This document shows positions 48,077 to 57,798 of a stretch of 64,000 nt of DNA, piece by piece. How positions within the stretch are numbered: the first letter of the stretch is position 1; every line of letters begins with the position of its first letter. The stretch covers positions 1 to 64,000 of the forward strand of contig JAMWZA010000011.1 in the NCBI GenBank assembly GCA_024305105.1. The letters are read 5' to 3'. Origin of the DNA: Marinoscillum sp. (lineage in GTDB: Bacteria; Bacteroidota; Bacteroidia; Cytophagales; Cyclobacteriaceae). The position numbers and the translations under genes were made by a program. The notes below the pieces were generated by a model. It worked only from the letters and a program-made list of their open reading frames with translations, did no database searches and was not told the DNA's origin.

Positions 48077-48307
48077 TTTGATTTGGTCGGCATAGAAATT
48101 CATTCGCTTAGACGACTTATCCAACAACTCGATCTGGTCCACCATGTCTTTTTGGTGGTTGTAAAAGACTTCCACATAGACCCTACCCAGTAAATAGAGA
48201 TTTACCTTATGACGATAGTACCTGATAGAGGTAACCAGCTGTCCGTTAAAGTACAGCCATTTAGCTCTTTCGGGCAAAGTAAGGGCTAAAAATCGGTCTC
48301 TGGTCAT
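48053..48307 (-). CDS. Hypothetical protein
   Basis: 84 aa, MTRDRFLALTLPERAKWLYFNGQLVTSIRYYRHKVNLYLL. Confidence 0.6.
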   Translation of the reverse strand: MTRDRFLALTLPERAKWLYFNGQLVTSIRYYRHKVNLYLLGRVYVEVFYNHQKDMVDQIELLDKSSKRMNFYADQIKLPGDILH

Positions 48308-48328
48308 TTCATTAATTTACAAATTATT

Positions 48329-50923
48329 TCACTTATCACAGTAAACCAGATCGTATTCTTCCGGTCTGAATGCTCTCGACTTAAGGGACTTCCCATTTGC
48401 ATCAAAATAAGTGACCACAAAGAAGTCCGCTTCTTTCAGGTGCTGCTCGGCAAAAAACACTGGAGAATCGACACTGCCTACATTAATGATTTCATTGAAT
48501 TTAATCGGCAATATTTCTCCACGAACATTTCCATATAGGCCATAGCCATCTTTATTGGAAACAATTGCCAGTTGTTCCTCTGCTACGATTAGCCAGGGAC
48601 GAACACTTTGTATTTTGTCTACAATGATTTCTTCTTCCAGATTGATCAGAGCCCAATCCAGACCCTTTCGCACCCATAGCGACGTATCATTCCAGTCAAT
48701 CATTTCATCGTACTCAAAAGAAATGACCGATTTGTTAAAAGGATTGACCAGTCCATGTTTTTCATTTTTAACCACTTCATAATTCCCACGAATACGTTTG
48801 ATCCGAGCTTTGTACTCTGTAGGTATCAAGGCTCCATTACTCAGATCATAACAGCCTATTTTTCCCTCTTTTAGCAGAAACAATAACCCACCTTGCTCAT
48901 CAATTACGTCATATTCTGAAGAAAGCAAGTTGGACCCATCCGTCCTCTTGACTCCCGTTTTTCCGCGGTATTTGAATTTGAAAAGTGAATCTGACATAAG
49001 CACCAGTTCGTCAAAATCTCCTAAAAACAGTAGCTCCGCATTTTGATCTATCAGCTTGTACTCATTGCCATCCCGTATGCTTACATAGCTAGTGGCACTC
49101 CCCGGCTTTGTGAAGACACTGAGTTTATTATTAGGCGTCAATGGCACGAGTTCGCTATTTTGGAAGAGTAGGCTCAGCGTATCTCCATGCTTTATAAAAG
49201 CTGCAAAGTCATTCAATAATTTGAGGGAGTCTATATTGTTTTTCGGCATTAAGCCATCTGGTTTTCGCGAAAGCAGTATCCACTCCTCTTTTTTCAGGGC
49301 GAGCCACCCATCATTTACATCGATTTCAGTAAAATCCTGATTAACCACTTTAGACTTCTCTTCCTTGATCATCTTGTATTGATCGCCTTTCACCAGGTAC
49401 CAAAATGACCCATTGATATAGACTTCATGGTCATCAATTGGAACAACAAACTCAAGGTTCTGATCAAGTACGCCTTCCCGATCTTCATTGAAAACTTGTA
49501 ACAACGAATCCTGTAGCAACTCATAGTCATCAAACTGAAAAGGAACGGTACTTCTCGAAGTGGCTAACCTCTCTAAAGTAGATACAGACAACTCCTCATC
49601 TTCTTCTAATATCACGAACGGACCTTCCTGACGAATGACATTGTACTTCGCAGGTAGTATAACCGAGCCATTCGGCGCACAGATACCCCAACTGTATTCT
49701 TGTTTGAATGCTATCCAGCCATTACTCAATAATTGAGCATCTTCGACTGACTGATCCAGCACCTTAAATCCTGAAGCATGATAAAGGTGAGAACCATATG
49801 CATTGACCACCACTTTAAACTGACTCCCAATGCTTCTGTAATCCGAGACGTTATTCAGTAGCTGTACTCCATTTCTTGTGACAAGCTGATTTACTCCAGA
49901 GCTAGTTACCTGGAGCCAGTTGTCGGTAATGGCACCACACAAATAGCTCTCATCAATTTGCTCATAGGCCTCTTTCAATATTACGGCTCCTTTAGTGTCC
50001 ATAAACCCGAAACTATTGTTTTCATAGATCGGGAAAAGGACCTTATGGTTTCGTTCGTGTAGCTTCTGTAGAGAGTCGATAGCTGGATGTAATCGATAAA
50101 CATCCTGAGTTATTTGTTGTGATTTGTCTACTTCCATAAAATAAAGGATGTCCGTAGCCTTCTTTAGCAAATGGCTTTGTGGGTATCTACGAATAAAGTC
50201 AAGATAGTCCTGTGAGCTGTTGGCCAGGGTAAGTCTTTCGAAAATAATCTCCTCGGCCTCCTTCCTGAAAGGTGTTTGCGGATGCTCGTCAAGGAAACGA
50301 ATAAAGCTCGACGTTTGATTGTCTCTGGTGTAGTCTTTAAATAACAAAACCTGATATCTTTTTCTGGCATCTTCTACAAAAGGCGCATCCGGATAAGTCT
50401 CAAAGTATTCCTTATATGACTCCCAGGAATCCGCCTGTTTTGTTTGTTCAAATGCCAGACTGTCTCTATAAAAGGTTGCACGTTCAAATAGATCAGAGTA
50501 GGCAAAGCGAGACCTAAAGTCTTCGAGATCTGGTAATGCATTTTTCGAAACAGCTCTTTTGAATGCTGATTTTGCTACAGCATTACGCTGAGAAATAAGT
50601 ACATCCATTGAGATCGACACATCTTGCAAGTCGTCAAGAATGTCAGCGTCTGCACGATGGAAATCTTCCAGTGCCCATTCTATAAAGATACTGGAAGAAT
50701 CAATGTCGTATCTGATAAAAGAAGAATCCAGAAAGAGACGCGAATAATAGTACTTCGCCCCTGGGTTCAATGAATCTTTCTCCATAGACTTGAGAATCAA
50801 CTTCTCCGCTTTCTTAAAATCCCGCTGCGTGAAGGCCTTTTGAATTCGATCAAGAATACCTGCCTGTACAGTGATTACCAACACAAAAAATAGGAAGCAA
50901 TACCCGGCTGTTCTTTTATTCAT
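48329..50923 (-). CDS. WG-repeat-containing secreted protein
   Basis: Repeated [GF]..D..G..v....Y units, e.g. NNSFGFMDTKGAVILKEAYEQID, KYRGKTGVKRTDGSNLLSSEYDVIDEQ; signal peptide. Confidence 0.75.
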   Translation of the reverse strand: MNKRTAGYCFLFFVLVITVQAGILDRIQKAFTQRDFKKAEKLILKSMEKDSLNPGAKYYYSRLFLDSSFIRYDIDSSSIFIEWALEDFHRADADILDDLQDVSISMDVLISQRNAVAKSAFKRAVSKNALPDLEDFRSRFAYSDLFERATFYRDSLAFEQTKQADSWESYKEYFETYPDAPFVEDARKRYQVLLFKDYTRDNQTSSFIRFLDEHPQTPFRKEAEEIIFERLTLANSSQDYLDFIRRYPQSHLLKKATDILYFMEVDKSQQITQDVYRLHPAIDSLQKLHERNHKVLFPIYENNSFGFMDTKGAVILKEAYEQIDESYLCGAITDNWLQVTSSGVNQLVTRNGVQLLNNVSDYRSIGSQFKVVVNAYGSHLYHASGFKVLDQSVEDAQLLSNGWIAFKQEYSWGICAPNGSVILPAKYNVIRQEGPFVILEEDEELSVSTLERLATSRSTVPFQFDDYELLQDSLLQVFNEDREGVLDQNLEFVVPIDDHEVYINGSFWYLVKGDQYKMIKEEKSKVVNQDFTEIDVNDGWLALKKEEWILLSRKPDGLMPKNNIDSLKLLNDFAAFIKHGDTLSLLFQNSELVPLTPNNKLSVFTKPGSATSYVSIRDGNEYKLIDQNAELLFLGDFDELVLMSDSLFKFKYRGKTGVKRTDGSNLLSSEYDVIDEQGGLLFLLKEGKIGCYDLSNGALIPTEYKARIKRIRGNYEVVKNEKHGLVNPFNKSVISFEYDEMIDWNDTSLWVRKGLDWALINLEEEIIVDKIQSVRPWLIVAEEQLAIVSNKDGYGLYGNVRGEILPIKFNEIINVGSVDSPVFFAEQHLKEADFFVVTYFDANGKSLKSRAFRPEEYDLVYCDK

Positions 50924-51084
50924 AGCTGATTTTTACACCTTTGCAAAATAAAAACATTCTAACGCAAAGGTTGTTATGATTTGCGCTTTTGGTTGAGCGC
51001 CAATTATTCCGGCTCATACCTAATTATTCCGGCCAGACCTTTGGAGACTTTCAGTTGTCAGACGGCTGTATATCTTTACATAAT

Positions 51085-51217
51085 TAATTCGCAAAGGCGA
51101 GTAAATTTTAGGCGGTGATTTGGTCTAGTCCTTGCGACTAGATCACAAAGATTCGAACCCAACCAGTTGTGGGTCGATCTTAAAAAGGGGTAAACGCTAG
51201 TTTACCCCTTTCTTTTT
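51085..51217 (+). ncRNA. Candidate structured small RNA / 5' leader with three hairpins and intrinsic terminator
   Basis: Stems TGGTCTAGTC/GACTAGATCA (51121-51145), AAGATTCGAACCCA/TGGGTCGATCTT (51148-51181), terminator AAAGGGGTAAA/TTTACCCCTTT plus T-tract (51184-51219); upstream TATCTTTA -7-like element. Confidence 0.5.
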
Positions 51218-51219
51218 TT
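51184..51219 (+). terminator. Rho-independent terminator
   Basis: AAAGGGGTAAA-cgctag-TTTACCCCTTT-cttttttt. Confidence 0.85.
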
Positions 51220-51329
51220 CCACCCTTTCATCACAGCCAAAATCAAGGATCAAGCGATTTCTCATGTTAAATACCTAGCACAGCCAAAGAGTTTGGAAAG
51301 GTTTCGGCTTATTTAACTAATTTCATCCT

Positions 51330-52094
51330 ATGAGACAGATGCTGAAAGATCAGGAAGTAGGGCTGGATCCACACTTTCGCTACAGAGGTAAGAACCAGAC
51401 ACGGCTGGAAGCCTTTACAGATGCGGCTTTCGCTCTGGGTATTACATTAATTGTGTTATCCTCCTCTGTCCCGAACACTTTCGATGAGCTGTGGATGTCC
51501 CTCAAAGAAGTATTGCCTTTTGGTCTATGTGTGGTGCTGGTGATGGTCATTTGGTACCAACATTATGTATTCTTTCTAAGATATGGTCTGCAAGACATTC
51601 GAACGATCACCTACAACACCTTTTTGATATTTCTTATTCTGATTTATGTCTACCCGCTCAAGTTTCTTTTTGTTGTCTTGTTTGGTCTTTACGCAGGGCT
51701 ACTAACTGGTAATCGGGAAATGATCACCTATACCTTTACAGAGGTTATTGACATGGGGGACACCAGATACTTGATGATGATTTATGGAATTGGCGCTACA
51801 CTGATTTTTGGCACTTTTTGCTTAATGTATCTGCATGCGCTAAAAAAGAAAGTAGACCTAGAGTTGGATGAGTATGAAATCTTCGAGACTGTAACCACAC
51901 TAAAAGTTAATTTCTTACTCGCCTTTATTCCGTTGATCTCTTCCTTAATCGCCATAACCGGACTTTTTGGCAACTGGAACTTCCTCGCTGCTGGTCTCAC
52001 TTATATGCTCTATCCACCTGTGATGATTCTCTATGGAAAATCACGTGAAAAAAAACGTCGCATTCTTATCATTAAACTGGGCTTAGTAAAATGA
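51330..52094 (+). CDS. TMEM175-family (DUF1211) potassium channel-like protein
   Basis: RLEAFTDAAFALGITLIVLSSSVP resembles the RxxAFSD..FAIaiTLlvL signature. Confidence 0.8.
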   Translation: MRQMLKDQEVGLDPHFRYRGKNQTRLEAFTDAAFALGITLIVLSSSVPNTFDELWMSLKEVLPFGLCVVLVMVIWYQHYVFFLRYGLQDIRTITYNTFLIFLILIYVYPLKFLFVVLFGLYAGLLTGNREMITYTFTEVIDMGDTRYLMMIYGIGATLIFGTFCLMYLHALKKKVDLELDEYEIFETVTTLKVNFLLAFIPLISSLIAITGLFGNWNFLAAGLTYMLYPPVMILYGKSREKKRRILIIKLGLVK

Positions 52095-52453
52095 AGAAAG
52101 TCAGTCAATACATTCTTGGCCTATTCTTTGTCACAGCAGGATTGAATCATTTCATCAACCCTGACTTCTACCTTCCATTAATTCCCAATTTTCTCCCGTT
52201 CCATCAGGCCATCAATATCGCAAGTGGCATTTTTGAAATTCTATTAGGAGTAGGAGTGCTCCTCCCTAAATACACAAAACTTAGTTCGAAAGGAATCATC
52301 TGCCTTTTGATTATCTTCATTCCAAGTCACATATTCTTTATCCAACAAGGACATTGTCTCGGAGAATTGTGTGTATCGCCATGGATTGGATGGATTCGGC
52401 TACTTCTTATTCATCCACTATTGATTCTTTGGGCTTTTTGGCACACCAAATAA
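52091..52453 (+). CDS. DoxX-like membrane protein
   Basis: ILGLFFVTAGLNHFINPDFYLPLIPNFLP; four TM stretches; 4-nt overlap with upstream gene. Confidence 0.75.
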   Translation: MKKVSQYILGLFFVTAGLNHFINPDFYLPLIPNFLPFHQAINIASGIFEILLGVGVLLPKYTKLSSKGIICLLIIFIPSHIFFIQQGHCLGELCVSPWIGWIRLLLIHPLLILWAFWHTK

Positions 52454-52469
52454 GAGAATAATTTTTTCC

Positions 52470-53939
52470 TTATTTGTATAGCTCCAAGCCAGCTTCGTAG
52501 TATTTATCCCCTTCTTTCCAGAAAGGCGTTTCCTTCATATTGCCAATCATCCGTCCGGCTAGCACATAGGCTCTATAAAAGGTGTACATGTAGTCCATGT
52601 CCAGTGATTCAAATTCATCTGATGGCTGATGGTAATACTTGAATATTTCATCATCAAATGCATCCATGCCAGGAGTAAAGGTAGGAGCAGGTATCCCCTG
52701 GCTGGCAAAGTTGACATTATCTGACCGATCAAATAAGCCTTGCTCTTTGTAATTTTCATCATCCCCAGCACTTAGACCATAAGCTTCAATCGCTTCAATC
52801 AACAAATCCTCTGCAGTAGTTCTTTTCAATCCAATCACTGTGGCTAAAGACGTATTGTTATAGCCACCACCATCACTGTTAAAGCAATAAACGATTTCAT
52901 TCAGAGGGACCGGGCTATGATCTACATACCATTCACTCCCCAGCAACCCTTTTTCTTCTCCTGTGAAAAAGACGAATAAGCTTGAGCGTTTGGTTGGATA
53001 CTTTCCTAAATTTTTAGCAGCCTCTAAGACAGTAACTGTACCAACAGCATTGTCTCTTGCTCCATTGTAAATCACATCCCCTGTACTGTCTGGCTGGCCA
53101 ATTCCTACATGGTCATAATGTGCAGAGAATACGACATGTTCCTTTTTAAGCTCTGCGTCTGTACCCTCTACATACCCCACCACATTATAAACTTCAAACG
53201 GTGTGATCTCACTTCCAGAAGTTTTTACGTCGACAGAATCGGAAGATACGAATAACTCGCTTCGCTCCTGGTTTGGGTTGTTTATCCAGATAACAGGAAA
53301 TGAATCTTCTGAATCCCCCTGGTCAAGGCCTACCCGCTCACCAGAGAAGTACCTCACCAACAAACTCCAGGGTAACTGTGCTGAATTGTATAACTCAACT
53401 AAAGCTAAAGCCCCAGCCTCTTTAGCGGCAGATTGTTTGTTTCGCATCATCCCAAACCAAGCCCTTGCGTTTTCTGTCTCACCATCACCCGCATTGGTTA
53501 CAACAATTTTACCTTTCACGTCCGCCGATTTGATGTCATCGGAGCTCGCATCTTGTAGAAATACCATGCTGGAAGAGAGGTCCAGATCACCTCCATTTAG
53601 TAACAAAAAGTCTTCCTCAATTGAGAAAAGTATTGAATCCAACCTGATGGTACCAGCAGAAGGTTTCACCACTTTTTCCATACTTACAGGTTGGTAATAA
53701 TCAGGGTACTCATCAAATGCTTGAACTCCATAGCGTTCAAGCTGAGTCCGCAAGTACTCTGCCGCAACGAGTTGGCCTTTGGAAGGTGTGTCGCGTCCTT
53801 CGAGTACATCTGAAGAAAGAAACTTCAGGTGTGCTGCAATACTCGCTTTTTCTACGGTTTTGTCAGTTAGTTTTTTATCCTTCTGCGCATCAACAAAAAG
53901 TGCGGTTAGGAGCATTGTGACAAACAATAAATGCTTCAT
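52470..53939 (-). CDS. M28 family zinc peptidase with PA-like insertion
   Basis: VFSAHYDHVGIG, NGARDNAVGTVTVLEAAKNL, FVFFTGEEKGLLGSEWYV. Confidence 0.92.
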   Translation of the reverse strand: MKHLLFVTMLLTALFVDAQKDKKLTDKTVEKASIAAHLKFLSSDVLEGRDTPSKGQLVAAEYLRTQLERYGVQAFDEYPDYYQPVSMEKVVKPSAGTIRLDSILFSIEEDFLLLNGGDLDLSSSMVFLQDASSDDIKSADVKGKIVVTNAGDGETENARAWFGMMRNKQSAAKEAGALALVELYNSAQLPWSLLVRYFSGERVGLDQGDSEDSFPVIWINNPNQERSELFVSSDSVDVKTSGSEITPFEVYNVVGYVEGTDAELKKEHVVFSAHYDHVGIGQPDSTGDVIYNGARDNAVGTVTVLEAAKNLGKYPTKRSSLFVFFTGEEKGLLGSEWYVDHSPVPLNEIVYCFNSDGGGYNNTSLATVIGLKRTTAEDLLIEAIEAYGLSAGDDENYKEQGLFDRSDNVNFASQGIPAPTFTPGMDAFDDEIFKYYHQPSDEFESLDMDYMYTFYRAYVLAGRMIGNMKETPFWKEGDKYYEAGLELYK

Positions 53940-53994
53940 AAGTTCGAATTTGATTTAAGACTCAACGCAAGATACATCGTGTGATAAAAAGACT

Positions 53995-55602
53995 TTAGTC
54001 TTCGACTTTGTATTTGACATCATTTGCTGATCGTGTGCTGTCTGGGTTTTTATAAAATGGAACAACGATATCCATTATTCCCGTTCGGATACTATTCCAA
54101 AGCAAGTTGAAAAATCCCTTGTTTTGATAACGAACGAAGTAGATTTCACCCTCCTTATAGCTTAGTTTGTCATCTTCATGATTGTTGTTTCGGAGGATTA
54201 GATTTCCAAACATGCTTTTAAACCACTCCTTATCTCGCCCATCATCATAAATGGTAATTTTCAAATCGGAGTACTCACTCGTTAAGGTTCCTTTGGAAGC
54301 ATAATTATCTCCATTAAAATCAAAAGCCATGTATTCTACCTTTCCTTCAGCTGTCACACCAACCAGTGGAGTCATCACCTGATTGACATAGGTAACGGGC
54401 AATTCACCTAACCGACCCGATACGGAAAATGCATCCTTATCGGACATGAGATTCATTTTGATTTGGGTTTGTAATTCACCCTCACTCATAAACATGCATT
54501 GAATGTCAGCTATTAGTTCAGGGTTCTCCCTCAGGCGTGAGCTGTCATTTGTCAGGTTATAAATGGACGCATATAAGTCGTCAAAAAACACCTTTCCACT
54601 CCTGGGAAAGAGTACCGGAAACTGTTCGTATTCAATATAGCTTTTGCTGAGTGTCAATGTGTCCAGATAAATATCAAATGGAATGTTTCGAATGAGAGAA
54701 GCAAGTAGTGGTTTAACCCTCAAAGGCTGAGGCGGCGGCCTTTTGTCCTTATAAACTTTTAATGACGCGTTCTTTATGGAAGTTCTGGTCGACTTTATGC
54801 CCAGTCCATCTTCCAGAGTCCAAATAAGATCATTGGCCACTATTTCACCAATTTCTAAACCTATTTGGACTTTTTCATGGGGCAGGCGCCTCATGAACTC
54901 ATCCCTGTCATATATTGAAGCAACCTGTACATTGTGCACCTTTACAGAAGTATCAGCAATAAGTAAACGCTCACCTGACAAAGTATACATATCACCTGCC
55001 TTCATCTCGAAACTAGCAGCACGTATGTGGGACCATCCAAAATCTAACGGGAAAACATGATGAACTGTGGCCGTATCAATTACAATATCTCTGGTCATCA
55101 AACCAAAGCCTCTTACCTTCAGAATGGTATCCAGTTCTGTGCCTTTGACAATATCCAAATTGGCACAATCGAAATTAAACTCTTCTACACGAATCCGATT
55201 GAAAATTTCTCGTACAAATAAATTAATCTCTCGCTTTCCTCCCGTACCTAGACTATCTGGTAGGATTAGGTGTATGTTGGTGGAATCTACTGTTAACTGT
55301 GCTACATCGATCTCCTTACTCAGTAAAAGATCTACGAAACTGAAATTCTCAATAGCAATGGATTTTGCTGTCGCTCTTATTTTTAAATCTGGCTGATCGC
55401 TAATGCTGTCTTTTTGGAAGCTAGGAGACTTAAAAATCACTTTTCTTCCCCATAAATCGATTTCTACAGCCTCTACATCTACTCGCTCACCAATAAGCTG
55501 TGGAAGCCTCTCGGTAGTGAGAAAGTTTATGTACCCATATCCAGCGACAATGACTGAAAGAAGTATTAATAAGAAAATGAAAAATCGAGTACTTTTCTTC
55601 AC
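53995..55602 (-). CDS. Hypothetical AsmA/DUF748-like protein
   Basis: N-terminal TM then VDVEAVEIDLWGRKVIFKSPSF-type beta-rich repeats; family call tentative. Confidence 0.55.
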   Translation of the reverse strand: MKKSTRFFIFLLILLSVIVAGYGYINFLTTERLPQLIGERVDVEAVEIDLWGRKVIFKSPSFQKDSISDQPDLKIRATAKSIAIENFSFVDLLLSKEIDVAQLTVDSTNIHLILPDSLGTGGKREINLFVREIFNRIRVEEFNFDCANLDIVKGTELDTILKVRGFGLMTRDIVIDTATVHHVFPLDFGWSHIRAASFEMKAGDMYTLSGERLLIADTSVKVHNVQVASIYDRDEFMRRLPHEKVQIGLEIGEIVANDLIWTLEDGLGIKSTRTSIKNASLKVYKDKRPPPQPLRVKPLLASLIRNIPFDIYLDTLTLSKSYIEYEQFPVLFPRSGKVFFDDLYASIYNLTNDSSRLRENPELIADIQCMFMSEGELQTQIKMNLMSDKDAFSVSGRLGELPVTYVNQVMTPLVGVTAEGKVEYMAFDFNGDNYASKGTLTSEYSDLKITIYDDGRDKEWFKSMFGNLILRNNNHEDDKLSYKEGEIYFVRYQNKGFFNLLWNSIRTGIMDIVVPFYKNPDSTRSANDVKYKVED

Positions 55603-55779
55603 AAGTGCAATTTTAATCTGTGGTCTATCTCAAAAGCTACACTTAATTGTTCATTTCGAAGTAACTCGACCAAAAAAATTTGAGCAGGATTACTCCAAGG
55701 CTATTTTATCGGCAGAAAGGTCGAAATGCCTTTATCGATTACTACACTAATTTAGGACCATTTTATCCATGAATTTCTT

Positions 55780-56784
55780 TTATCGCTCATCTGCAAATAT
55801 TTTAACGACAGCTGTTTCACCTTCCCTCTTGTAACCTCTATACATCCCGCTGGTGTTAAAAGGCATCGCTACATTTCCTTTATTGTCCAGAGCGATCATT
55901 CCACCAGCTGCGTTCATTGCAGACAGCTTATCCATTACGGCTTGAGTTGCTTCATGCACCGATAGTTCCTTATACTCCATCAAGGCAGACACATCATGCC
56001 CTGCTGCTGCACGGATGTAATATTCACCATGTCCTGTTCCTGAAAAGCCACAAGTTTTATTGTTGGCATAAGTGCCAGCTCCGATGATTGGAGAATCTCC
56101 AATGCGGCCCCATTTCTTATTGGTCATCCCGCCTGTGGATGTCGCCGCGCAAATGTTGCCCTGCTGATCTACAGCTACTGCACCTACTGTACCATATTCC
56201 TTTTTGATAATTCGTGTGAGTTGCTCCTCTCGGCGGTCTGTTTTGAAGTAGTTTGGGTCTACCATTTGAAGCCCCTGCTCTTCGGCAAATTGTTCTGCCC
56301 CTTCTCTAGCCAGCATGACGTGTGGTGAGTTGGTCATTACCTGATAAGCAGCAAGAATCGGATTCCTCACCGTCTTCACTCCAGCAACCGCTCCAGCATT
56401 CAGATCACTACCGCTCATAATACTCGCATCAAGTTCATTTTCCCCAGTAGCCGTAAAAACGGCTCCTTTCCCAGCGTTGAACAAAGGAGAGTTTTCCATT
56501 AACGTGATGGCAGCCATGATGGCATCACAACTTGCTCCGCCAGACTCCAATATGGAGTAAGCGGTGTCCAATGCGGTGTTGAGCTGCTGGCGGTAAGCAG
56601 TCTCCAGGAGTGAATCCATATTTTCTCGCTTGATGGTTCCAGCACCTCCATGAATAACAATGGCTATTTTACCCGCGGGTGCTTCCGCTACCTTTTGTTT
56701 TTCAACCGTCTGTTGGCACGAAAACAAAACGGTAAGAAAGAATAGAGATAAGTAGCCTGGTTGGAATTTAATTGGATGATTCAT
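55780..56784 (-). CDS. Isoaspartyl peptidase/L-asparaginase (Ntn hydrolase)
   Basis: IHGGAGTIKRENMD; nucleophile region YGTVGAVAVDQQGNICAATSTGGMTNKKWGRIGDSPIIGAGTYA. Confidence 0.95.
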   Translation of the reverse strand: MNHPIKFQPGYLSLFFLTVLFSCQQTVEKQKVAEAPAGKIAIVIHGGAGTIKRENMDSLLETAYRQQLNTALDTAYSILESGGASCDAIMAAITLMENSPLFNAGKGAVFTATGENELDASIMSGSDLNAGAVAGVKTVRNPILAAYQVMTNSPHVMLAREGAEQFAEEQGLQMVDPNYFKTDRREEQLTRIIKKEYGTVGAVAVDQQGNICAATSTGGMTNKKWGRIGDSPIIGAGTYANNKTCGFSGTGHGEYYIRAAAGHDVSALMEYKELSVHEATQAVMDKLSAMNAAGGMIALDNKGNVAMPFNTSGMYRGYKREGETAVVKIFADER

Positions 56785-56855
56785 AGTTTTTTATGTAATC
56801 TGGTTGTATTACTTTAGCGCTTATTTTACCGCTCTAATATATAAATTATAAACCT

Positions 56856-57236
56856 ATGGCTGAGAAAACAAGATATTCGGAAGATGAGTTACAGGAATTC
56901 GAAGCTCTAATCAATCAAAAGTTAGAAAAAGCGAGAGATGAGCTAAACATCCTTAAGGGGTCTCTCACTCGAAATACGGATGAGGGAACCGATTCTAACT
57001 ACAGTTCAGTTAAAACGCTAGAGGATGGTGCTGATACAGCTGAGAAAGAACAACTCAGCACTCTTGCTGGCCGTCAGCAGAAGTTCATCAACAATCTTGA
57101 GAAAGCCTTAATTCGAATTAAAAACGGCACCTACGGCATTTGTGTGGATACAGGTAAACTGATCAGTAAAGAACGATTGAGAGCGGTTCCTCATACCATG
57201 CATTCGATAGAGGCAAAGCTGAACACCAAGAAGTAA
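56856..57236 (+). CDS. TraR/DksA-family protein with degenerate zinc finger
   Basis: RIKNGTYGICVDTGKLISKERLRAVPHTMHSIEAK; single Cys. Confidence 0.85.
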   Translation: MAEKTRYSEDELQEFEALINQKLEKARDELNILKGSLTRNTDEGTDSNYSSVKTLEDGADTAEKEQLSTLAGRQQKFINNLEKALIRIKNGTYGICVDTGKLISKERLRAVPHTMHSIEAKLNTKK

Positions 57237-57237
57237 T

Positions 57238-57798
57238 TTGGATTACTTAGCAAACCATATTGAAGCATTAATTTTCTGCTCACCCAAACCCATCACTGGA
57301 GAAGAAATTCAATCCTGCCTGAAGGAGATGTTTGAAGCGGATGTCCCATTAAATGACATTATAGAGGGGCTTGTTGCTCTGGAGAAAAAATACGAAGCGG
57401 ACGAATTCAGCTTCGGACTGGTACAGAGTGGTGGGGGTTTTCAGTTTTTGACCAAACCGGCCTATCAGGCAAGTATCGGTATTTTGCTAAAGCAACAATC
57501 CAAGAGACGCCTCTCCAACTCAGCCATGGAGACTCTGGCAATTATTGCATATAAACAACCTGTCACTAAGACGGAAATAGAGCAGATCAGAGGCGTTAAT
57601 TGTGATTATGCGGTTAACAAACTTCTGGAAAAGGAGCTCGTAGAAATAAAGGGTAAGTCCGATTCCATTGGGAGACCTATGCTATACGGTACGAACGAAA
57701 AATTCATGGATTACTTCGGGATTAATACCCTGAAGGATCTACCTACTCCAAAGGACTTTGTACAAGAGGAGAATACAATCGGGAAAGAAGACGAATGA
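57238..57798 (+). CDS. scpB: Segregation and condensation protein ScpB
   Basis: HIEALIFCSPKPITGEEIQ; LSNSAMETLAIIAYKQPVTKTEIEQIRGVNCDYAVNKLLEKELVEIKGKSDSIGRPMLYGTNEKFMDYFGI; TTG start. Confidence 0.94.
   Translation: MDYLANHIEALIFCSPKPITGEEIQSCLKEMFEADVPLNDIIEGLVALEKKYEADEFSFGLVQSGGGFQFLTKPAYQASIGILLKQQSKRRLSNSAMETLAIIAYKQPVTKTEIEQIRGVNCDYAVNKLLEKELVEIKGKSDSIGRPMLYGTNEKFMDYFGINTLKDLPTPKDFVQEENTIGKEDE

Noticed and set aside
51150-51180. TTCGAACCC resembling a tRNA T-arm near 51151
   Set aside because: No acceptor stem, anticodon arm or CCA in the right geometry on either strand; better explained as part of a hairpin.
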